From the NCBI GenBank assembly GCA_003427395.1, contig BFEA01000096.1, positions 1,767,329 through 1,801,894 of the forward strand: a stretch of DNA of 34,566 nucleotides, in the 5' to 3' direction. The DNA is from Chara braunii (lineage: Eukaryota > Streptophyta > Charophyceae > Charales > Characeae). Below are positions 1 to 8,610 of the stretch, in pieces. Both the position numbers and the translations under genes were made by a program. The stretch's first letter is position 1; each line of letters starts with the position of its first letter. The notes below the pieces were generated by a model. That model was not told the DNA's origin. It ran no database searches and worked only from the letters and a program-made list of their open reading frames with translations.

Positions 1-48
<48 letters not shown>
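1..48. repeat. (GA)n microsatellite at window edge
   Basis: Uninterrupted GA dinucleotides run from the first base to position 48. The window ends in a long CT tract (about 34519-34561), so both edges sit in simple sequence. Confidence 0.97.
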
Positions 49-51
<3 letters not shown>

Positions 52-398
52 ATTGCGCGTTGTGCGTCTCTCGTCGCGCGTGCTTGCCTGCCTTGTTGCG
101 CGTGCGGCCTCTCCCCGGCCCCCCCTTCCCTCTTTCTCTCTCCCCCTCCCTCCCTCTGTCTCCCCTCTCCGGCTTCTTGTCACTCGCCCATCTTTCTCCT
201 CGTCTTTTTGTCGTCTATCCGAGTTGTTTATCTGTCGGGCCCTATTGTAACTGGCTTGATCGGAGTTAGATGTTCTTTGGCCTGGGGACAATCTGCAGAA
301 GAAGGGGCCATCTTGGTTAGAAACTCGTTAACGGCATCTGGGCGAACGGCGAGAGATTGACAATCAAACACATCAGGATAAGATGTAGGGATAGGGAT
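49..398. other. Pyrimidine-rich non-coding stretch
   Basis: This stretch is rich in C and T, especially 110-200. Short open frames across it are low-complexity (Ser/Pro/Leu) and show no domain. No gene is recognised. It may belong to the upstream region of the exon starting at 877. Confidence 0.5.
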
Positions 399-482
399 TT
401 GAGCTCGAAAGGAGAGATTGAACTGGAAAGGAGAGACTTTGAACTCGGAAGGAGGGAGTTTGAACTCGGAAGGAGAGAGTTC
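399..482. repeat. Four 21-bp tandem repeats
   Basis: Four consecutive units of 21 bp built on GAACTCGGAAGGAGAGAGTT begin near 399, 420, 441 and 462. In one frame they would read as a repeated ELGRREF-like heptapeptide, but the open frame around them has no other coding character. I treat them as a minisatellite. Confidence 0.85.
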
Positions 483-876
483 AGTTTACCTTTGACCGTT
501 TCCCACGTTCCCCTTGTCCTTCTGTTCGCGCCTTTCTCTCTTGTTTCCCTTTCCCCCTACTTATTCCCATCGGACTCGCAGTCTTTAAGAAGGTGCAAGT
601 CAAATCACAGAGAGGAGACGAAACTCTGAAAAGAGAGAGTGGAAAGTTCGAGAGAGACAGTCGGCTTAGATTGTAGGTTTCCTCCCTACCTTCTTCCTCT
701 CGTTTTCCGGTTCCCCTCCGCCCCTCCTTCCCCCATCTCCTCCCCCTCCTCCCCCCCATCTCCCCCTTTCTTTGCGTCCGTTCTCCTTGTCTCTTAGTCT
801 TGACGGTCCTTTTCTCCTTTGGATTCTTTTTTTTTCTGGGAAAAAAAGAACAGAATTTTAAGGAGAGGAGGGCAAA
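483..876 (+). promoter_or_regulatory. Upstream and likely 5' UTR region of the methyltransferase exon
   Basis: A strongly C/T-rich tract (about 680-800) lies directly ahead of the ATG at 877. A mirror-like pair of T9 and A7 runs (about 827-848) follows, then a purine-rich leader (AGGAGAGGAGGGCAAA) before the ATG. Pyrimidine-rich leaders are common in plant 5' UTRs. I cannot place a TATA box or start site. Confidence 0.35.
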
Positions 877-1571
877 ATGATCGGGACGCGTAGATTGCCA
901 TCTCCGTTCTGCTTTCTCTTTTCCTTTGTTGCCATCATATCCGTGTACATTCTGTTACGAGATCAGCGTCTAAGTTCATCATCTTCTTCTCGCGATGAGA
1001 GAGTAGGACAAGGAAGAGGCGGAATATTAGGAGGAGAATCAAGATTGATTAGTATTTCATCAGCTTCTTCGCTGGATGAGCAGAGCAGATTGAGGTTGAA
1101 AATTGAGTTATGTCCGAAGCAAAACCCGTTGGAAGCTTTGATAACTGGCGATGGCGGTGATATCACCATCCCGCCGACGGACCCTTCTCTCTCTTCTTTC
1201 AAAGATAGGGACCTTTGCGATCTTGATGCTGCCGAGATTGAGCGCATTCGTTCCAAACCTCACGGTTACAAGAGTCAGGAGAATAGGTATTGGATTGATG
1301 GGGAATGGCGCATCTTTGACGAAGCATGGCAGTTAACGGATGCAAAAACAGATGCTTTTGTATGTCTGATAGTGAGTGTGAAGGGCGAAGTACCCTGTCG
1401 GGAAGATGAGTGTCTGATTCCACTTCACGTTCGACCTAAAGCTTCGGATCTAAATGTCGTCAAGCAACTCTTCGAACAACAGGAATACAGTTTTGTTGCC
1501 GACTTCTCACCAAAGACCATTCTGGATGCGGGAGGGAACATCGGGATGGCATCGGTCATTTTCGCCACCAT
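877..1571 (+). CDS. First exon of an FkbM-like SAM-dependent methyltransferase, type II membrane protein
   Basis: The exon starts at the ATG at 877 and encodes about 231 residues. Residues about 9-28 are hydrophobic (FCFLFSFVAIISVYILL) and follow a short basic N-terminus, suggesting a signal anchor as in Golgi or ER proteins. A Ser-rich stem follows. Near the exon end is TILDAGGNIGMASVIFA, the glycine-rich SAM-binding motif I of the FkbM family, which methylates small molecules or glycans. The frame meets TGA at once, but GTGAGT at 1572 is a strong donor that cuts inside the last Met codon (phase 2). The rest of the fold (motif II onward) should lie on later exons, which I could not identify. 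Membrane targeting and the family call are inference from these motifs. Confidence 0.72.
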
Positions 1572-1577
1572 GTGAGT
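1572..1577 (+). other. Splice donor after exon 1
   Basis: AT|GTGAGT matches the eukaryotic donor consensus. It falls exactly where the reading frame would otherwise hit TGA, and where homology to FkbM motif I is still in progress. Confidence 0.65.
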
Positions 1578-2070
1578 GCCGCATACTGTCGCACGTACAA
1601 TATATGTGTATAAAATTGTATATATAATATATGTAGATGCATGTATTATGTTTATATATGTGGTATCTGTTATACAATGTCGCCACATTTGTCTCCATTT
1701 CAGTCCCCGTTCTGTCCCTGTCTACAATTTGCCACGGTGTGAATGCCGCTCACCTTCGCTCGTCGAATTGTATGTATTTCACATATCTATCAACTAAAAG
1801 AGCGCACTTTGCGAAACAAAAGAAGAAAGCAGCAGAAAGAATGAAGCGCACTGAAACCCTTCTTTTGCGAGTGCAGTCCTTTCTTTTCTTTTCTTACTTT
1901 GCTGGCTTTTTTCAGGGTTTCTCTTTTCTCTTTTGTTTCTACACGCTGTCACACACAATAAGACTACTGTTGTCTCCATTGCAGTCCCCGATATATCCCC
2001 TTTGCCACAATGCCGACGCCGCACACTGTGGCACACGGAATTATCTTAAGGGTATATATATATGTATATC
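1572..2070 (+). other. Putative intron with degenerate copies of the exon edge
   Basis: No coding sequence is recognised. Two later segments resemble the exon-1/intron junction: one near 1690-1760 (TTTGCCACGGTGTGAATGCC) and one near 1971-2035 (TTTGCCACAATGCCGACGCC). Each is preceded by a GTCTCCATT[TG]CAGTCCCCG block, and both blocks end in an acceptor-like CAG. The stretch is AT-rich around 1598-1680. Confidence 0.5.
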
Positions 2071-2915
2071 GTCACAAGAATATCAGAGCGCAAAAGCGAA
2101 AAAAACAGAAAGAAAACAAGGGAAAAATGAATTCGTTTTTTTATCTTCTTCCTTACAACTCCCCCTGTTCAGAACCTCTTGCGTGCAAGGTCGCCCACGT
2201 GGATGTAGGTTGAGCGGCGGCTGCCCTCACCAACGTGTGTCATATCGACCCACTTGCACACAGCCAAAGGGCAAAGAGGCAAAGAAAAGAGGAAGGAAAC
2301 AGCCGAACACAACAAAACAAGGGGAAACAAATACTAGATGACAAGTCCCACATGTAAGCAACGCCCCCACGTCACAGGCCAAACGATGGGACAAGACCAA
2401 CCAGGATATCAAAATATGTCACAAAGTTATCAGAGCGCAAAAGAGAAAAAAAACAGAAAGAAACAAGAAAAAAATGAATTCGTTTTTTCTAATCTTCTTC
2501 CTTACAACTCCTCCTGTTCAGAAACTCTTGCGTACAAGGCCGCCCACGTGGATTTAGGTTGAGCCACGGCTGCCCGCACCCCCGTGTGTCATATGGACCC
2601 ACTTGCACACAGCCAAAGGGCAAAGAGGCAAAGAAAAGAGGAAGGAAACAGCAGAACACAACAAAACAGGGGGAAACAAATCCTAGATGACAAGTCCCAC
2701 ATGCAAGCAATGCCCTCATGTCACAGACCAACCAGAATATCAAAACACTTTGCCTGCAAAAAAAAGAAATCAATCTATTGCGACTACCACCGCCTGTGCT
2801 AAAGGATGGCCAACAAAACATAAAAGACAATCCCAGATGACGATTCCCACATAAAAGCACCGCCCCCAAATTCACAGGCCGAACAACGGGAAACAACCAA
2901 CCAGGATGGGAAAAT
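2071..2915. repeat. 347-bp tandem repeat, two full units and one partial
   Basis: Unit 1 begins near GTCACAAG at 2071 and unit 2 near GTCACAAAG at 2418. The anchor CAGAGCGCAAAAG recurs at 2084 and 2431, giving a 347-bp period. The units share a GAATTCGTTTTTT segment, GCCCACGTGGAT, the ACTTGCACACAGCC block and a CTAGATGACAAGTCCCACATG block. A third, partial and more diverged unit covers about 2810-2915. Divergence is visible but modest. Confidence 0.88.
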
Positions 2916-3067
2916 AAAAAGTTGCCCGATAAACCCATAGGCAGAGAGGGAGAAGAGGACAACAAACGAGGGGCTGTGACAAACTCTTTCGTCGGAGTTT
3001 CACCGACGCATCAGGATAGTCAAACAGATATATGTATATATGTTATGGCATACGGGGATGGGGGCAG

Positions 3068-3149
3068 CTCGCGCTCAACTTCATCAACGTGGCGAGCCTT
3101 GTACGTTAGAGGCACAGTGGAGGAGGCGTTAAGAAGACTGAGAAACTGA
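3068..3149 (+). CDS. Doubtful terminal exon
   Basis: After an AG at 3066-3067 a frame stays open to TGA at 3147-3149 and ends in VRGTVEEALRRLRN. A single leading base would complete the phase-2 codon left by exon 1, so a splice from 1571 to 3068 would be in frame. However, the bases before the AG are purine-rich, not pyrimidine-rich, and the product would lack most of the methyltransferase fold. The short C-terminal motif matches nothing I can name with confidence. Treat it as a hypothesis. Confidence 0.2.
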
Positions 3150-3353
3150 ATGATTTCAATGTGTCTTTGTTTTTGATCCTTTGATTCAGTGTAAATAATT
3201 TTTGTAAAAAACTGAAAGAAATAATAATACTGTGAAACAAAGTGTCATTCTGGTTTGTCTGTCTCTTTGCCTGTCTTTCCTTTCATTTTTCTTTTCTTTG
3301 CTCATCTTATTTCTTCTTCTACTTCACATGCTCATGCTCTTAGTCAATAGTTC
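3150..3353 (+). other. AT-rich non-coding stretch, possible 3' UTR
   Basis: After the TGA at 3147 the sequence turns AT-rich and includes TGTAAATAA near 3189. TGTAA is a common poly(A) signal in green algae. No gene is seen. Confidence 0.3.
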
Positions 3354-3397
3354 TGTGACAATATATATACATTTATACATATATATATATTGTCACA
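3354..3397. repeat. Perfect 16-bp inverted repeat with AT-rich stem
   Basis: TGTGACAATATATATA (3354-3369) is exactly complementary to 3382-3397, with a 12-base loop between. The stop codon of the minus-strand RING-like ORF (3373-3375) lies in the loop, so the palindrome sets the C-terminus of that ORF. Confidence 0.9.
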
Positions 3398-3918
3398 TTG
3401 TGACACCCAAGGAGAGCTACTTCAGCACAGCATTCGGCAGGATGGCTAGCATGGACCATACCATCAAAACAGTCCTGACAAAGGACATGCTGTCCACATG
3501 TCAAAAAAGCAGTAGGATGTTCATCACAGTGCGGCATCATGCAGCCCTGATAGCGTCCTTGAGCACAAAAGGGACAACGCATATCTGAGTGATAGGGATG
3601 TGTACAATGAGGAAATGTTGGACACCCTTCGGCACAGACGGTGGCGGCTGCAATAGATTGATAATGTTGATGGCATAGGTGATGAATTCCGCAGCCAAGA
3701 TGCACTGCGTCCCTGTCCCAACAGGTGTCACACGAGAGAAGGTCAATAATTGAGAATAAAGTATGATTCGGCAATGCACACAGAAATTCATTTATGGTGA
3801 AAATAGCCTGGATCACCATCCCACAGTTCCCACTGGGCAGCTGCATGAATGAGTGCCATATAATGCCCGGGTCTGTGCAAAATACAGGCAGAAATATGAG
3901 AATGGTCATCAAGGTCAT
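3373..3918 (-). CDS. Cys/His-rich protein with two RING-like zinc modules
   Basis: A 181-residue frame from ATG at 3918. After a hydrophobic N-terminus it carries a RING-H2-like pattern: C63-x2-C66-x9-C76-x2-H79-x2-C82-x2-H85-x29-C115-x2-C118. A second module follows: C126-x4-C131-x9-C141-x2-H144-x2-C147-x2-C150, then C163, C164 and C172. The repeated C-x9-C-x2-H-x2-C-x2-[HC] core argues for real zinc ligation. RING folds usually recruit E2 enzymes for ubiquitin transfer, but that function is inferred. The last 8 residues come from the AT-rich palindrome, so the second module seems to lose a clean final C-x2-C pair. The upstream flank is cut by an LTR element inserted 71 bp before the ATG, so upstream exons or the promoter may be displaced. 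It could be an exon fragment or a pseudogene. Confidence 0.5.
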   Translation of the reverse strand: MTLMTILIFLPVFCTDPGIIWHSFMQLPSGNCGMVIQAIFTINEFLCALPNHTLFSIIDLLSCDTCWDRDAVHLGCGIHHLCHQHYQSIAAATVCAEGCPTFPHCTHPYHSDMRCPFCAQGRYQGCMMPHCDEHPTAFLTCGQHVLCQDCFDGMVHASHPAECCAEVALLGCHNVTIYIYV

Positions 3919-3985
3919 CGCCTGGCGTCACATGATGCATAAGAAGGTGGCGACCCTGGAATGCTAGCTGTAAGACATTTACAGT

Positions 3986-3989
3986 AAAG
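3986..3989. other. Target-site duplication, left copy (AAAG)
   Basis: AAAG directly precedes the 5' LTR start (TGCAGT). The same four bases directly follow the 3' LTR end (ATTGCA). Four to six bases is usual for Ty3/gypsy integrases. Confidence 0.6.
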
Positions 3990-4971
3990 TGCAGTAACCC
4001 TGTTCAGAAGTAGCCTGGGGCTTAGAACTCAGCCCCAGGAAATGCAGACCTGAGTTGGTCTGCGCTGGGCTGTGTGACCAAGACACGCCCAGGCCTGAGT
4101 CTGTCGAGCGTGGCTGTGTGACCGAACGTTGCACACAGGAAATTCAAGAGTCAAAGTCAACTGTAGAGTCAAAGGTACCGCACCCAGGCCCTTGGTTGGA
4201 TACACTCACTTGTTGTGCACAGGTACCCAGACAGCATCCAGGCCGGAGGGAATTCGGTTTCAAGCCAATCTGGGCCCTCATTCGCATTGAGATCTGGACG
4301 GCTGAGGGATACAGCATCCAGGGTCCAGACCCCGCGTCAACACTACATAAGAGCTGACTTCCTGGCTTTGACATTCATTCTGTCTTGTGTTGATGCTCAC
4401 TTCACGCGTTGACTTCAACGCTGGCTCGACGCTGCGACGCTGGCATTGTGACTTGGCGAGGCGCTGCTAGTCCAGCATGGTGGCCGGCTTGCTCCTGTCT
4501 TCTTGGCATGCTGACGTGGCAGCTGCCATGCGCTGTCACTGACGTGGCTGCTGCCACGTGGTCTCTGGCTGGGACTACATAATTGGCATTGCTGTTCTGT
4601 TTCGTCGTCACTTCAAGAGGAGATCAGGACTGTCGAAAGTTCGAGGATACGTACCTGGTGGTCTTCATGTCGACATTGCTCCAGATGATGTGGGACTGAT
4701 TAGAAGTGCCACGTGGCACATTGAGGATACTTTGGATACTCGTCCTGACTATTGATTATTGAGGTGGTAGTAGAGGAGGGAGCCCGAAGCAGGAGTGGGC
4801 ATTGTACTTCCTCTCCTTTGTCTCTTCTCCCTCCTCTCTCTTCGTCTGTGTATGATTACCTCACCTCATTCTGTCTGGTTACGATTTTTGACTACTAGTA
4901 ATCATCAGCCGATGGACATTTATCTGGGCTTGCATTGTTGACGATTGTCTTCACGATCTGGGTTCATTGCA
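3990..4971 (+). repeat. 5' LTR of element 1 (982 bp)
   Basis: It starts TGCAGTAACC and ends TTCATTGCA. It aligns end to end with 11361-12438. Near its start are small inverted repeats (CTGGGGCT/AGCCCCAG and GCAGACC/GGTCTGC). The TATA-like site reads TACATAAG (4344-4351), whereas the 3' LTR has TATATAAG, so this promoter copy may be weakened. It carries one copy of the G-box-like unit near 4538-4560 and a perfect palindrome TGCCACGTGGCA at 4707-4718. Confidence 0.93.
4344..4351 (+). promoter_or_regulatory. TATA-like box of the 5' LTR, one base off
   Basis: TACATAAG sits where the 3' LTR has a canonical TATATAAG (11715-11722). Confidence 0.5.
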
Positions 4972-6013
4972 ATTTGTACATTGAGTACGCGCCAGGTGGC
5001 GCGTAGGTAAGTAAGGTTGAGTAGGTGATGACGTGGCAAGGGATACGCTGGAGGTGTTGACATGGCACATACCTCACTGGCGAGAAGACCTGACCGGAGC
5101 TGCTGACGAGGTACAGACTCTGCTAAAGACATCCCTACCAGGCTGCTGACGTGGCAGTAGGGACCGCGACCACGGATACCACATGCCAGCCAGGATCGCG
5201 ATAGTGACGTGGCATCACGATCCCATGCTGATGTGGCACATATAGTGCTGCGGCTGAAGACCCTGTTCATTGCTGATGTGGCAGTTCTTGTGCTGCTGAC
5301 ATGCGACAGGGTCTACTGCAGATGCTGACGTGACTTTGGGGAACAAGACCGACTGCTGACGTGGCTGGGAAAAGTCATCACACCTGTCTTATGAGGTGGT
5401 GACTACCTGATGATGTGGCAACAGACCCTTTGGCTGACGTGGCATGATGTGACTGGCTGGACGGCGACGGCATCTCAACGTGACGCGCGGAAGTGGCACG
5501 TGGTGAGAATCAGACCACACATTTGCTGACGAGGCATCCAATTATTGATAGACTGGACACTGTGGTACAGAGTGCTGACGTGGCAACATTCGCTATGTTG
5601 GCACTCCAGGGATGACACGTAGCAGGCAGGATACTGCCAAGTAAAAGGTGCACTCTAAAGATGGCGACGGTACAACTGGCTGGACTAATTACACAGCTGT
5701 AGTGCCAGCTGTCAGAAAGAGTGCGTGATCGCATTGACATCAAGAAGACACAGCAGACTGACAAAGGTTGCTGACAAACTGTTTTGTGGTTGTTGTTGGC
5801 ATACTTACCTGTTGTTGCTGTGTGTGGTGTTTGCGTACTTGTGTGTTGTGTCTGATCACACGGGCCTGTGGTACCTGTACGTTGCATAGGACGTCATCAC
5901 ACAGACAAGAAAAAGAACAGCAGTTAGAAATATTAGACATTTGTTTCCTTTTATTATTTCTTTTATTTTTCTGTTCCACCATTTCAAATATCTTCTCAAA
6001 CTTGACTTCCAAA
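4972..6013 (+). promoter_or_regulatory. Leader of element 1 with dense TGACGTGGCA-like array
   Basis: No protein is encoded here. Between 5029 and 5585 TGACGTGGCA occurs exactly at 5029, 5147, 5205, 5435 and 5576. TGATGTGGCA occurs at 5229, 5274 and 5411, and other one-base variants at 5058, 5357 and 5527. The core TGACGTGG is a hybrid C-box/G-box (ACGT) site of the type bound by plant bZIP factors. Spacing is irregular, so this is not a simple tandem repeat. A perfect 8-bp stem (TACGCGCC/GGCGCGTA, 4986-5005) lies 15 bases after the LTR, where a tRNA primer site is expected. I see no convincing tRNA-complementary site. Confidence 0.75.
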
Positions 6014-7490
6014 ATGATTGGCATGTGGAAAATCCTCTTGCTTCTTTTTCCCATGACGTTCTTCTTGGGTGAGGGAACCTCCGAGCCAAAGACTAGGAGA
6101 CGGGCGGAGGAAAAGAAGCAGGAACTACTAACATTGTGAAACCAACTCTTGAACGATCTGCGTCTGTCCGGACCCGACGCCGAACGGCACGTTTGTAATT
6201 TGTTTGATTTGGAGACGGTAGAAAACCGTCTGAAGCAAGCAATTACGGCTGTGGAAGTTGTAGCTGCCAGGACCGAAGTCTCAAAAATGATAGTCCAGTG
6301 CCGACAGGCATTGGACCAGTTCGCTATCAAGCAGTTGGAAGAAGTCATGGAGTCATCAAGGAAAGGAGAAGCTTGACCTGAAGTGACCGAGGCAACCATT
6401 GATGCTAACATTCAACAGTTAAGAGAGACGTTGGCTGCTGAAGAAAACAAGAAAGAAGAGCGAGCCCGGAAACGAGAACACGAATTAAGAAGGGAGCAAA
6501 AGTAAAAGAAATTAGATAGGTGATAGGAACATATGGAAAAGAAGAGACCGATATGACACAAACTTTATATCACATCATGACTTATCTCTCCTTCTTGGAA
6601 GAAAAGATTGACCGACAACAAGTCAGTTGGATGAGATTGCTGTTGGATTGAGAACCATCACAAATATTGTGAAAGGTAAGACTCAGGTAGAAGAAAAGGA
6701 GGAAGAAGATAAAGAAGAAAAGAAACCGGTAAAGAAATTGATGAGTGATGCTATTCAGTCTGCTGTCCCGAAAGAAACGAATGGGGAAGGGAAATCGTTT
6801 AACGTGGGGGGACCGAGTCCGCTGTCTTCTCCTCCTTCCTCTCCTCCTTCCTCTCCACCTCCAAAGTCTCCTTCTCCAAAGCCACAGGACAAAGTAACCA
6901 CGAATCCGGAGAAACCAAAGAAGAAAGGAAAAGTGAAGATGAAAATGTCTTTTACGTTCTGCAACAAGAAAGATGAGAACTTGTTGCTTTGGATTGCCGA
7001 GATTCAGACCTATTGTAAAACGGCTCCAGTCGAACTTGATTCTCAGGTTGCTTTCTCTACTTCATGTCTTGGGGGGGAAGCAAAAGAATGGGTACGGGCC
7101 GAAGCTAATGCGGCGGGGTTCGAGGACATTGGCGAGGGGGCTGGCACAAAGAACCTGAAGCAGTTCCTTGGCAAGATCAAGGAACGCTTCTTAGACAAGA
7201 TGACGACCGATAAGGCCTTTGACCAGCTCACCACCATTCGCCAAAGACATTGGACCTAAGTAGAACAACTGTTGCGGGAAGTGGATCGGTTGCTCCAGGT
7301 TCCTGGATTGAACCTTTAGGACAACCAAGTCCTTTATATTTATTCTCGCGCTCTGCCTGAGCCCATTCGTGGACAACTCGTGGCAGACTCGAAATCCGAC
7401 AAATATAATTATAGGCAGTTTCGTGATCTGGCTCTCCAAAGAGCAAATGACTTCACGTGTGAAGAATTCTTATGCTTCTGTAGTAAAGTA
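6014..7490 (+). pseudogene. gag: gag pseudogene of element 1
   Basis: The frame opens at ATG 6014 and is broken by a TGA at 6137, another at 6374, then a cluster of stops after about 6505. A frameshift before 6627 puts the next part in another frame. The first part is a charged helical, coiled-coil-like region (for example LRETLAAEENKKEERARKREHELRRE). The second part (6627-7259) has a Glu/Lys linker, a Pro/Ser tract (SSPPSSPPSSPPPKSPSP) and a capsid-like segment with LLLWIAEIQTYC, LGGEAKEWV and FLGKIKERF, matching the Retrotrans_gag pattern. Beyond a TAA at 7257-7259, RALPEPIRGQLVADS is still recognisable by comparison with element 2 (RAMPEPLRGHFFDKS). No zinc knuckle was found. Gag forms the particle that packages the RNA; this copy cannot. 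Confidence 0.82.
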
Positions 7491-7538
7491 TGACGGTGGA
7501 GGAGGTGCAGGTGTAGGAAAGCGGATACTCTGTCAAAA

Positions 7539-7846
7539 GATTTGGACAAAGATGAAGGTAAGGTGCCGACGACCCCTTCCAACCCTTTGACTCACACGGT
7601 AGAGGATGGTTCTTCTTCGTCCCATCGTCCAGAACACCCTGAACCTGTCTGCATGTGATTGCATCGTGCCCACAGATTCGATACCCAAAAGCGAGCAGCC
7701 AGTAGGAGTAGCATCTACTCCTACTGAGTCAAAAGGTTTGGACAAAGATGAAGGTAAGGCGCCAATGACCCCTTCCAACCCTTTGACTCACACGGTAGAG
7801 GATGGTTCTTCTTCCGCCCATCGTCCAGAACACCCTAAACCTGTCT
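7539..7846. repeat. Internal direct duplication, period 196 bp
   Basis: About 112 bases starting TTTGGACAAAGATGAAGG at 7541 recur from 7737 with few differences. The period of 196 is not a multiple of 3, so the first copy is out of frame with the protease downstream. Confidence 0.9.
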
Positions 7847-8610
7847 TATGCACTGTCTATCTGGACGACTCTCTTGACGAGCTTGGTAACGAGTTGCTGG
7901 CATTACGAAGCTCGTGGGCTAAGAAATCTAAGTCTAAGGGTGACCTACTACTCGCGGATGTAAAAATTGCACGTACACGCGTAGGTGCTCTGTGGGACTC
8001 AGAATCCACGCGATCCTACATATGCGAGAAAGCAATCCGCAAGTTGCATCTCGGAATGAAGGTGAAAAACTTGTCTAAACCTATCAAGTTTGTTTTGGCT
8101 GACAAAAGCACGATCACTGTCTCGCAGTATGTTGATCGTGTCAAGTGTTGGTTTCAAACAAGGGAAGGTAAGAAGATTTTGCATGAGGTATCCTTCCTGG
8201 TCGAAAAGAACCTACCGTTTGACTTGATTCTGGGAATGGATTGGCACGAGGAAGCCAACCCAGACATTAAGTTCAAAGAGAAGGTTGTGCAATTGCGAGA
8301 AGCACAATCTGAATTGAAGCCTATCAAATTGTTTTATAAGTCCGAGTCTGACTCTAGTCTCTTTTTTTGTTGTATGAGTTACCCAGCCTTTCGTTCAATG
8401 GTTTCAAAGAAAAAGTTGGAACAAGAAGTAATGATGGCTTTAGTAAAAAGAGCAGGAGAGTCTTCTACTTCCTATCTTTCTTCGCCTGGAAAACTTTTAA
8501 GCGAGTATGAAGACTTATTTACCGAACCAACAAGAATAACTGCGCGTGCTATAAAGCACACCATTGAAATTATTCCTGGCAGTAAGATTCCCAAGGGCCC
8601 TATATATTGA
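7606..8610 (+). pseudogene. pol: Aspartic protease and start of RT, element 1
   Basis: The frame runs from ATG at 7606 to TGA at 8608. The retroviral-type protease motif appears as ALWDSEST (D near residue 131). Canonical enzymes have D-S/T-G-A, and here the essential glycine is Glu. A partner motif, DLILGMDW, lies near residue 205 as expected. The C-terminal part (SEYEDLFTEP, IKHTIEIIPGSKIPKGPIY) is the conserved lead-in to reverse transcriptase. The terminal TGA replaces a position that is usually Arg. The enzyme normally cuts Gag-Pol; this copy would be inactive on two counts. Confidence 0.85.

Noticed and set aside
53-760. Short frames at the left edge on both strands
   Set aside because: Low-complexity pyrimidine/purine translations; the 21-bp repeat explains the ELGRREF peptide repeat.
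1637-2341. 234-codon plus-strand frame in the putative intron
   Set aside because: Not ordered like a protein: it runs across the duplicated exon edge and into the 347-bp repeat with Lys/Gln-rich low complexity, and has no domain.
5740-6411. Long minus-strand frame over the element 1 leader and gag
   Set aside because: It is antisense to a recognisable gag coiled-coil region and shows no domain.
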